From CBDCOD01 sp965219665 (GTDB taxonomy: Bacteria > Pseudomonadota > Gammaproteobacteria > CAKMZV01), in NCBI GenBank assembly GCA_965219665.1, contig CBDCOD010000011.1, positions 1-15,740 on the forward strand: DNA of 15,740 nt, in the 5' to 3' direction. The position numbers and the translations under genes were made by a program. Of this stretch, positions 8,304 through 14,558 are shown one piece after another (within the stretch, counting starts at the first letter, position 1; each line of letters starts with the position of its first letter). The notes beneath the pieces are model-generated. The model ran no database searches and had not been told where the DNA came from. It was given only the letters and a program-made list of their open reading frames with translations.

Positions 8304-8943
8304 TGACAGCCTCTTCAAATTGCTTCATCAAAGGGCTTAGTATGTGGTGTTTAGTGCGGCGAGAGTGAATATTGTAAATTAAGCGTGTGCTGATAGATGT
8401 GATGTGCTCAATAGGCATTAACCCATTTGCTTTGAGAGTATTACCTGTATCGACTAAATCAACAATGTAGTCAGCAAGGTTAACCAAAGGGGCCAACTCC
8501 ATTGACCCATACAGCTTAACCAACTCAAAGGGCTGCCCACGCTCAGAGAGCCATTGCTGTGCAATATTGACATACTTGCTGGCAACGCGCACTCGTTGAT
8601 GTGGGTCTAATGGTTTGCCGTTTACGCTAGCAAGGCACAAGCTACACGGCGCTATTTTTAGATCAGTGTACTCACCAATGTGGCGGTAATCCCCTAACTC
8701 CATTAAGACATCTTTGCCAACTATACCTATATCTGCTGCACCTTCGCGTACATATATAGGCGCATCAGTAGCGCGCACAATAATCAACTGCACTGCTGTT
8801 TGCGAGGTGTTGCAGATAAGCTTGCGTGAATGGTTTAAATTTTCTTCAGGATGAATCCCCATTTTTTGGAGGAGTGGCAAAGTCTCTTTAAGAATCCGCC
8901 CTTTGGATAAGGCAATGCGAACGGTGTTTTTATCGGGTACCAT
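8296..8943 (-). CDS. hisG: ATP phosphoribosyltransferase, short form
   Basis: Catalyses the first step of histidine synthesis, condensing ATP with PRPP. At 215 residues this is the short form (HisG-S), which lacks the C-terminal regulatory domain. Typical motifs are RIALSKGRI near the N-terminus, GAADIGIVGKDVL in the middle, and the PRPP-binding segment ADYIVDLVDTGNTLKANGL. In known systems the short form is active only with HisZ, a HisRS-like regulatory subunit; no hisZ lies in this window. The start ATG overlaps the end of murA by 14 bases, and the end overlaps hisD by 8 bases, so the three genes are probably translationally coupled. No strong Shine-Dalgarno sequence precedes the ATG. Confidence 0.96.
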   Translation of the reverse strand: MVPDKNTVRIALSKGRILKETLPLLQKMGIHPEENLNHSRKLICNTSQTAVQLIIVRATDAPIYVREGAADIGIVGKDVLMELGDYRHIGEYTDLKIAPCSLCLASVNGKPLDPHQRVRVASKYVNIAQQWLSERGQPFELVKLYGSMELAPLVNLADYIVDLVDTGNTLKANGLMPIEHITSISTRLIYNIHSRRTKHHILSPLMKQFEEAVND

Positions 8944-10210
8944 GGTGCAATCTGAGTATATCTGCGTTAAAACGGCGTAATTTTTCTTCTATCAATTCAT
9001 AACCGCGATCAATATGATGCACCTTATGGATGAGTGTTTCCCCTTCTGCTACTAACCCTGCCAGAATGAGCGCAGCCGAAGCGCGTAAATCACTGGCTTC
9101 TGTTTCTGTTCCTCGCAATTTCTGACCACCAAGGCTGCGGACGAATCTGCCATCAAGGGTTAAATTTGCCCCCATTTTGTTCAACTGCGTGATATGATGA
9201 AAACGCCCCTCAAAAACAGTTTCCTCTATATAGGATGCTCCGTGTGTGACCGCATTGAGTGTGACAAACTGTGCTTGCATATCTGTCGGGAAGTTAGGGT
9301 AGGCTGCCGTTTTGATATTCACTGCTGTGAGCTTTTTTTTACGTGCGTCTAATTCAATCCAATTTTCACCATAGATAATCCGCGCTCCGCTCTCTTCTAA
9401 TTTATTCAAAATGCTTTGTAGGTGAGGAATAACAACATCTGCAACGCGCACTCGGCCTCCTGTGATAGCGCCAGCAACCAAAAAGGTGGCTGCTTCGATT
9501 CTATCGGGGATAACAGAATACCGTGTGCCCTTCAACTGCTTTACGCCTTCAATCTGTATGGTGCTGGTGCCATGTCCCTGTATTTTTGCTCCCATAGAAA
9601 TCAAACAGCGTGCCAGATCGGTTATTTCAGGTTCTAAAGCAGCGTTCTTGAGTACGGTTGTTCCTTTTGCCAGTGTTGCTGCCATGAGCAAATTCTCAGT
9701 GCCGGTAACAGAGACGATGGACATCTCAATAGTAGCCCCCTGTAGGCGTTTTCCATTAGTGCTTGCAACAAGGGAGTCATCCTGTTGTGTAAAGGTCACT
9801 CCCATGCGCTTGAAGCCGTCAATATGAACATCAATGGGACGATCACCAATAATACAGCCGCCAGGCTGTACAAAACAGGCTTCACCATAACGTGCTAATA
9901 GAGGACCTAAGCATAAGATAGATGCACGCATGGACTGTGCTATACTTGGGTCAGGAATGGTTGGGTGATCACTGTGGTTTTGCAGTATAACCGTTGGGTA
10001 CTCAATATAGTGTAAGGTACATTCTACCCCCATGCCAGACAGCAACTGGATGGTGTTGGTTACATCTTTTAAGTAAGGTGTTTTATTAATCCGAAGCGGC
10101 TCATTGGTCAGCAAGGATGTCATTAAAATAGGAAGAACAGCGTTTTTAGAACCAGATGCATTAATCTCGCCTTCTAACGCGATGCCGCCTTTAACTAATA
10201 GGGTGTCCAC
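8930..10210 (-). CDS. murA: UDP-N-acetylglucosamine 1-carboxyvinyltransferase
   Basis: Catalyses the first committed step of peptidoglycan synthesis, transfer of enolpyruvate from PEP to UDP-GlcNAc, in the cytoplasm. The 426-residue protein has the Lys22-Asn23 pair (SGSKNAVLPI), the active-site loop PGGCIIGDRP with catalytic Cys119 (the fosfomycin target cysteine), and the C-terminal DLRASAALILAGL segment with the conserved arginine. The cysteine is present, not the Asp variant linked to natural fosfomycin resistance. The start is GTG at 10210, 18 bases after the stop of the BolA-like gene, with AGG about 10 bases upstream; no ATG alternative is present. The order BolA-like-murA-hisG-hisD-hisC is the same as in Pseudomonas. 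Confidence 0.97.
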   Translation of the reverse strand: MDTLLVKGGIALEGEINASGSKNAVLPILMTSLLTNEPLRINKTPYLKDVTNTIQLLSGMGVECTLHYIEYPTVILQNHSDHPTIPDPSIAQSMRASILCLGPLLARYGEACFVQPGGCIIGDRPIDVHIDGFKRMGVTFTQQDDSLVASTNGKRLQGATIEMSIVSVTGTENLLMAATLAKGTTVLKNAALEPEITDLARCLISMGAKIQGHGTSTIQIEGVKQLKGTRYSVIPDRIEAATFLVAGAITGGRVRVADVVIPHLQSILNKLEESGARIIYGENWIELDARKKKLTAVNIKTAAYPNFPTDMQAQFVTLNAVTHGASYIEETVFEGRFHHITQLNKMGANLTLDGRFVRSLGGQKLRGTETEASDLRASAALILAGLVAEGETLIHKVHHIDRGYELIEEKLRRFNADILRLHHGTR

Positions 10211-10228
10211 TTATAATTACCTGTTATA

Positions 10229-10453
10229 CTATAATTCGGCTGCAACCGTACGGATAGACAAGGCATGCAAGCTACCGTTGTTGATGTCTTCACGGACAGC
10301 ATCGTTAATAAGGCGGTGACATTCAATTGTAGATTTTCCAATAAAGGCAGGGCTTGTGACATGCACGCCAAAACTACAGTTTTCACCACTGACTTCAATA
10401 GTGCATGCTCCAATGTGCTGGGTAATTTTATCAATAATATATTGTTTATCCAT
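10229..10453 (-). CDS. ibaG: BolA/IbaG-family small protein
   Basis: A 74-residue BolA-family protein. Visible family features are VSGENCSFGVHV (core strand), the conserved histidine His46 in TIECHRLINDAV, and SLHALSIRTV near the C-terminus, matching IHAVSI in E. coli IbaG. BolA proteins of this type pair with monothiol glutaredoxins and bind FeS clusters; IbaG is encoded beside murA in many gammaproteobacteria and has been linked to acid stress. It is the first gene of the minus-strand operon. The start ATG 10453 has only a weak purine stretch upstream. IbaG rather than BolA is inferred from the murA neighbourhood. Confidence 0.9.
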   Translation of the reverse strand: MDKQYIIDKITQHIGACTIEVSGENCSFGVHVTSPAFIGKSTIECHRLINDAVREDINNGSLHALSIRTVAAEL

Positions 10454-10487
10454 TATTACTATCTAATCCTGTAATCGTGATTGCCAC

Positions 10488-10517
10488 ATTATAAGAGAAA
10501 CTGCATATCAGCATCAG
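10488..10517 (-). promoter_or_regulatory. Predicted sigma70 promoter of the ibaG-murA-his operon
   Basis: Reading the minus strand, a perfect TATAAT (10493-10488) lies 34 bases before the ibaG ATG, with CTGATG (10517-10512) 18 bases upstream as a partial -35. The -35 falls within the left arm of the inverted repeat at 10509-10646. Confidence 0.55.
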
Positions 10518-10646
10518 ATAGGTTCTACGATTATGCACGAAGTTAAGCGACACCGCCACAGCTGTGTAGTTAGAGCGTAGGCGCAGAGTTGGATGCTGCG
10601 ACTACACGCAGTATGGCAATCTACACATTGTCGTAGGCTGATGTTG
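10509..10646. repeat. Nested inverted repeat in the divergent ibaG/hfq promoter region
   Basis: The outer arms CAGCATCAG (10509-10517) and CTGATGTTG (10638-10646) pair over 9 positions with one G-T. Just inside, CTACGA (10525-10530) pairs with TCGTAG (10631-10636). Further in, GTGTAGT (10564-10570) pairs with ACTACAC (10601-10607), and CGCAG (10582-10586) with CTGCG (10596-10600). The copy CTACAC at 10621-10626 offers an alternative partner for GTGTAG. This fills most of the 266-bp non-coding stretch 10454-10719. It could be an operator pair, a small structured RNA, or a short degenerate element; it matches no RNA family that I recognise. Confidence 0.55.
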
Positions 10647-10673
10647 CATTTAGAGATATATTCACCCTATAAT
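10644..10673 (+). promoter_or_regulatory. Predicted sigma70 promoter of hfq-dnaG
   Basis: TTGCAT (10644-10649) and a perfect TATAAT (10668-10673) are separated by 18 bases, 46 bases before the hfq ATG. The -35 overlaps the right arm of the inverted repeat. Confidence 0.65.
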
Positions 10674-10689
10674 TAGCCCCAGTGATAGT

Positions 10690-10707
10690 TCGGCGCTGCC
10701 GATGGAG
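10690..10707 (+). promoter_or_regulatory. Short hairpin next to the hfq ribosome binding site
   Basis: TCGGC (10690-10694), loop GCT, GCCGA (10698-10702) form a 5-bp hairpin directly followed by GGAG (10704-10707), which is 12 bases before ATG 10720. Such placement could modulate initiation, for example in autoregulation; that is inference. Confidence 0.35.
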
Positions 10708-10719
10708 TAAATAATTGTT

Positions 10720-10944
10720 ATGCGTATAGAAAGTACTGTCCAAGAGCAGTTCCTTGATGCACTATATGAGGAGCAAATTCCTGTATCTATTTATTTATTA
10801 AATGGGATTAAGTTGCAAGGCAAGGTTGCAGGGTTTGATGAAAACACTATATTGTTGGAAAATCATGCGATTGCACAGCTCATTTATTGCCATGCCATTT
10901 CATCTATAGTACCCGTAAAAAACCCAGATTACCTAACAGGATAG
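10720..10944 (+). CDS. hfq: Hfq-like Sm RNA-binding protein, divergent
   Basis: A 74-residue Sm-fold protein clearly related to Hfq, the hexameric chaperone for small RNA-mRNA pairing. The Sm1 core PVSIYLLNGIKLQGKVAGFD is nearly identical to E. coli Hfq, and Sm2 is YCHAISSIVP. Distal-face residues for A-rich RNA are kept (Tyr25, Gly29, Ile30, Lys31, Gln33). By eye alignment the rim arginines 16, 17 and 19 are replaced by Tyr, Glu and Gln. The proximal-face Phe42 is Asn, and Lys56 is Cys57 here because of a one-residue insertion at 49-52. Gln8 and the adjacent His are retained. There is almost no C-terminal tail. The dnaG ATG follows after one base, an unusual partner; hfq normally neighbours miaA/hflX or, in betaproteobacteria, der. 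It may be a second Hfq or the sole, diverged one. Confidence 0.9.
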   Translation: MRIESTVQEQFLDALYEEQIPVSIYLLNGIKLQGKVAGFDENTILLENHAIAQLIYCHAISSIVPVKNPDYLTG

Positions 10945-10945
10945 G

Positions 10946-12739
10946 ATGACGCGATTTACTCGTGCATTCTTAGACGAATTGCTCGGTCGTGTTGACGTTG
11001 TCAGCATTATTGAGCAGCGTGTTGCACTGAAGAAAAAAGGGCATCAATTTTGGGCATGTTGTCCTTTTCACCAAGAAAAAACCCCTTCCTTTTCGGTACA
11101 TCCTCAAAAGCAGTTTTTTCACTGTTTTGGTTGTGGTGAAAGCGGCAATGCCTTTGATTTTATCATGAAATATGATGGGCTATCCTTTCCTGATGCGGTT
11201 GAGAGCTTGGCTGAATTGGCGCATGTGCCCTTACCTCAAAATAATCAGTCTGCTAAGCAAGCCGATAATGAGCATGGTGCGTTATTAGCATTAGTTGATC
11301 AGTGTGCGCGATACTATCAACAGCAGCTTAGTCAATCAGATAGCGCAGTGGGGTATGCAATGATGCGTGGTCTGGATGATGAAGTTATAGCAACTTATGG
11401 CATAGGGTATGCGCCTGCTCAATGGGATGCTGTTTTGAAACATTTTGGCACTAATCAGTCCAAACAAGGTTTGTTACTTAAAGCAGGCATGCTTTCACGT
11501 AATGATAACGGCAAAATATATGATCGTTTTAGGAATCGTCTCATGTTCCCTATCGTGAACCGCCGTGGGAAAACGCTTGCTTTTGGTGCGCGTGTAATTG
11601 ATGCAAACGACCAACCAAAGTATCTTAATAGCCCTGAAAGCCCTATTTTTCAGAAAAGCCAAGAACTGTTTGGGCTATATCAATTGCTGCAGCACAACCG
11701 TAAGCCAGACTGGATATTAGTAACAGAAGGATATATGGACGTAGTTGCTTTAGCGCAACAGGGTATTTATCAGGCAGTGGCTACAATGGGCACAGCTGTC
11801 AGTGCAACCCATCTTAGTCACCTGTTTCGTATCAGCACGCAAGTGATCATCGCTTTTGATGGTGATGAAGCAGGTCATCGTGCTGCACAGCGCACCTTAG
11901 AGTTGTTGCTGCCTACCCTTGAGGAGAGCCATCAATTACGTTTTTTGCTACTCCCTGAAAAAGAAGATCCTGATAGTTGGATAAAAAAAATAGGGAAAGC
12001 GGCTTTTGAACAAGCAGTTACACAGCAGGCAAAATCTCTGCCAGACTACTTTATACACATCCTTAAGCAGCAATATGATGGTGAATTAGCAAACTTGCCA
12101 CAGGTTATTGCCACAGCACGCCCTTTATTAAGAAGTGCGCGCGGTGGCTGGCAATTAGCACTTGGCCAAGCATTACTGCAAAACTTTCCTATTAATCAAA
12201 CGCAGTTGGACGCATTGATTATAAAACATCCATCAAGCAAGAAACAGTCCCCTGAGACGCAGCACCCTTATGCGCCAACACCATCTGCCAATGGCATGCA
12301 ATACCAGCACTCGCCTGTAAGACAGTTAATGCAACTCCTATTAGCCTTTCCCACTATTGGCTCTCAGCTGCCTGATGCGGCTACATTACCAGAAGAGGGC
12401 TTGCCGGGCACTGCGTTGTTAAAGGCATTACTCAGTTATGCGCAGCAACAGCCTCAAGCAAGCACTGCTCGTTTATTAGAACCTTTGCGTGAGCATCCAC
12501 ATTACAGCCACTTAGTACAGTTATCGTATAAACCTATATTATTAGAAAATGCCGAGCAAGCACTCTTCAATGCACAAGTGGCTTTTGATAGTATTCTCAA
12601 TGTGAGTACCAAACAGGAATTACAGCAACTGAAGGCAACGCCGATTAGCCAATTATCTAACGAACAGAAAAAACGCTTACTCCACCTCTCTAAGCTTACG
12701 TCACTGAGCAAGGGCGTCTCGTCCTTACCGCATTCATAA
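10946..12739 (+). CDS. dnaG: DNA primase
   Basis: Synthesises RNA primers at the replication fork, working with the DnaB helicase. The 597-residue protein has the N-terminal CHC2 zinc ribbon with ligands Cys39, His42, Cys60 and Cys63 (CCPFHQEKTPSF and HCFGCG). The TOPRIM catalytic domain has Glu261 (VTEGYMDVVAL) and Asp305/Asp307 (AFDGDEAGHRAA), equivalent to the metal-binding acidic residues of E. coli primase. The C-terminal ~150 residues, beyond the low-complexity segment rich in Pro, Ser and Gln at about 430-450, should be the helicase-binding domain and are less conserved. ATG 10946 lies one base after the hfq stop, with AACAGGATAGG upstream inside hfq. The usual rpsU and rpoD neighbours are absent. 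Confidence 0.97.
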   Translation: MTRFTRAFLDELLGRVDVVSIIEQRVALKKKGHQFWACCPFHQEKTPSFSVHPQKQFFHCFGCGESGNAFDFIMKYDGLSFPDAVESLAELAHVPLPQNNQSAKQADNEHGALLALVDQCARYYQQQLSQSDSAVGYAMMRGLDDEVIATYGIGYAPAQWDAVLKHFGTNQSKQGLLLKAGMLSRNDNGKIYDRFRNRLMFPIVNRRGKTLAFGARVIDANDQPKYLNSPESPIFQKSQELFGLYQLLQHNRKPDWILVTEGYMDVVALAQQGIYQAVATMGTAVSATHLSHLFRISTQVIIAFDGDEAGHRAAQRTLELLLPTLEESHQLRFLLLPEKEDPDSWIKKIGKAAFEQAVTQQAKSLPDYFIHILKQQYDGELANLPQVIATARPLLRSARGGWQLALGQALLQNFPINQTQLDALIIKHPSSKKQSPETQHPYAPTPSANGMQYQHSPVRQLMQLLLAFPTIGSQLPDAATLPEEGLPGTALLKALLSYAQQQPQASTARLLEPLREHPHYSHLVQLSYKPILLENAEQALFNAQVAFDSILNVSTKQELQQLKATPISQLSNEQKKRLLHLSKLTSLSKGVSSLPHS

Positions 12740-12750
12740 AACTGAATTAG

Positions 12751-12822
12751 ATTGTATGTTGCGCATAATCGTATTTATGTGGAATGATTGGCGCAATTAC
12801 AGCAATTGACGATACATACAAT
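12751..12822. ncRNA. Potential structured element (three-way junction shape), unassigned
   Basis: A 9-bp perfect outer stem, ATTGTATGT (12751-12759) with ACATACAAT (12814-12822), encloses two inner hairpins. One is GCGC-AATC (12761-12770) with GATT-GCGC (12786-12794); the other is CAATT (12794-12798) with AATTG (12804-12808), sharing one base with the first. It begins 11 bases after the dnaG stop. It could be a 3' UTR structure, a small RNA, or chance; no tRNA features such as a TTC loop are present. Confidence 0.35.
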
Positions 12823-12944
12823 AGTTCCCATATGCATGGCGGCGCATCTGCCTAAATGGGTTTATAAGCACGATAAAAAGAGTTATAAAATAACAATTAT
12901 GCCCGCAAATATACTAAAAACAAGAAAAAGCGTAGGTCTTTAGG

Positions 12945-12974
12945 TTGACATTTGCTACTAAGTGCGCGTAAATA
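12945..12974 (+). promoter_or_regulatory. Predicted promoter of the porin gene
   Basis: A perfect TTGACA -35 (12945-12950) is followed 18 bases later by TAAATA (12969-12974), a poor -10. It would leave a leader of about 85 bases before ATG 13065, which carries AGAGG at 13051-13055. Confidence 0.4.
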
Positions 12975-13064
12975 GCGTACCAATTATTGCTGTGGCGCGG
13001 TTAGCACCAAAGTCAGAGCATTTTTAAGTTTTTATATTACATTTAATTTTAGAGGTATTTAACT

Positions 13065-14202
13065 ATGAAATTTGCTAAAACTTTAGCCCTCTCTGCGATA
13101 ACCGCAGCTTCAGTAGCGACCGTACCTGCTTACGCAGCGTCTGGTTTCTATGGCTTTGTCAACGCCGCTTTGTATAGCACATCTGGTGATGATGGTAATG
13201 ATGATGTTGATTCTTTGACTGAAGCAGGACGTATCAGAGCAGACGGCAACACACTATCTGGTTCGCGCTTCGGCTTCCGTGGTTCTAAAAGTGCGCACGG
13301 TCTAACTGGTGGCGTACAGATTGAGTACGGTGTTCCTCATTCATCGGTGAAGCAACAGTGCAATCCAGGTATGCGTCATGCTTATGCCAGCCTTGGTGGT
13401 AACTGGGGTACTGTACGCTTAGGTCAAACAGACTCTGCAACTAATGGTGCAGCTGAAGTTGATTTAACTGGTAACGCGATTGCAGGTTACAACAGTGATT
13501 ACGATAACACTTCAGTTAATTTTGGTAACTTAGACCCATTAAGCCGTGTTCAATTGCTTCGCTATGACTCTCCTAAGTTTGCTCAAATCATTCAGATTCG
13601 TGTATCCTTAGCACCTGAAGCTGGTTCTGCAACAGAAGATGCAGCGACGTTCACCAAGATGCGATCATGCAATTAGTTTTGCGTTGCGCTTTGACGGTAA
13701 AACATCTACAGGTAAGTTCTTAGGTGTTATCGCTTCTGATACATTGGGTGGCGATGTAGCTGCGAGTAAAGCTAGTAACTTGGCTGTGAGTGGCTCTTAC
13801 AAGTTCACCAATGGTTTGGCACTTACTGCAAACTATGCCTCGAGTTCTTACAATGCAGGCGATGGTGCTGATATTGATCCTGAAAGCATATTCCACGGTA
13901 AAGTGGGCTATGACTTCGGTAATGGTGTGATCATTTCTGCTAACTTTGCTTCCTACACAGGTGATGTTTCTACTGCTGATGGTTCTCCTGATGCTCCTAC
14001 GGGTTCATACTTCGGTTTACAGTGGTACAAGAAGTGGAAGCCTATTAACACAGAAGTATATGCTTTCTTCCGTTCAACAACTTTGACCACGCCACAGGCT
14101 GGCGGCGCTGATGACGTAGAGCAGTCTGAAACTTTATTGGGTGCGGGTATGCGTGTTCAGTTCGGTGTAAGTTTTGATGGTGATGAATTGTCAGTAATGT
14201 AA
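13065..14202 (+). pseudogene. Gram-negative porin (Porin_4 type), split by a +1 frameshift
   Basis: An outer-membrane general porin. A Sec signal peptide with cleavage after AYA (residue 24) is followed by SGFYGFVNAALYS, the typical first beta-strand, then GSRFGFRGSK, RHAYASLGGNWGTVRLGQ and LRYDSPKF, all characteristic of trimeric Neisseria/Burkholderia-type porins. The first frame ends at TAG 13674-13676. The second half (AISFALRFDGK, NLAVSGSYKFTNGLALTANYA, ESIFHGKVGYDFGNG, TLLGAGMRVQF) continues in the +1 frame to TAA 14200-14202. Skipping one base near 13662 joins both parts into about 378 residues, the normal length. After MRVQF a short tail ends in SVM rather than the terminal Phe usual for barrels. 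It may be a real inactivation, phase-type variation, or a sequencing error. A good ribosome site and a strong terminator suggest recent or ongoing expression. Confidence 0.85.
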
Positions 14203-14220
14203 TTGACATTTTACCTGAAG

Positions 14221-14254
14221 AAAAAACGGGCGCTTTAAGCGCCCGTTTTTTTTT
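14221..14254 (+). terminator. Rho-independent terminator of the porin gene
   Basis: GGGCGCT-TTA-AGCGCCC forms a perfect 7-bp GC-rich stem, extended by C-G and several A-T pairs (A-run 14221-14226 against the T-run), and is followed by nine T. It starts 18 bases after the porin stop. Confidence 0.93.
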
Positions 14255-14320
14255 GTTCTCCAAATACCGTTCACTAACTCTTTTCTCATAAGTTAAGTAT
14301 TGAACAGTGCTTAAAAAAAG

Positions 14321-14384
14321 TTATGCACAATAGCAGAGATTGAAGTGGTGCGCCTGAGGTGATTTTTCCACAGTGTTATCCACA
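14321..14384 (+). promoter_or_regulatory. Three DnaA-box sequences upstream of dnaA; candidate oriC or autoregulatory site
   Basis: TTATGCACA (14321-14329) fits the TTATNCACA consensus, TTTTCCACA (14364-14372) has one mismatch, and TTATCCACA (14376-14384) is the perfect strong box. All face the same way within 64 bases, in an AT-rich gap between the porin terminator and dnaA. Origins often lie beside dnaA, and DnaA also represses its own promoter through such boxes. The remaining gap to dnaA (14385-14558) shows AT-rich runs but no convincing promoter. Confidence 0.6.
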
Positions 14385-14558
14385 GGATATTACTGCATTA
14401 ACCATGAAAAAAGCTAAGTGTATCTGCTTAAAATCAGGCAAAATACAAGCCCCCATGAAGGTTTGGTTCTATAGACCATTTTCTTGTAGAGCGATATGCC
14501 CCTTTGTGTGAAAATAACCAGACCAACAAACTATATTTTAGAAGGATTGAGTAGAAAA

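Larger units (their letters stand above)
12740..13064. other. Non-coding stretch between dnaG and the porin gene
   Basis: These 325 bases hold no credible gene. From left to right I see a potential three-way junction (12751-12822), a weak hairpin with arms CCCAT (12827-12831) and ATGGG (12856-12860) followed by TTT that might end the dnaG transcript, an A-rich stretch around 12870-12935, and a likely porin promoter with TTGACA at 12945. Confidence 0.6.

Noticed and set aside
10195..10434. 79-codon minus-strand ORF overlapping the BolA-like gene
   Set aside because: It is out of frame with the recognisable BolA-family protein and resembles nothing; a shadow frame.
10533..10580. Fifteen-codon ORF with three His codons (MHEVKRHRHSCVVRA), a possible his leader peptide
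   Set aside because: It is on the opposite strand to the his operon, lacks a ribosome site, and has no run of consecutive His codons.
12774..12810. Ten-codon ORF with two Trp codons (MWNDWRNYSN) resembling a leader peptide
   Set aside because: No ribosome binding site, no trp gene nearby, and it lies within the proposed stem structure; most likely chance.
12751..12822. tRNA gene suggested by the 72-base span and closing stem
   Set aside because: No T-arm TTC motif, no D-loop GG, and the inner hairpins have the wrong geometry.
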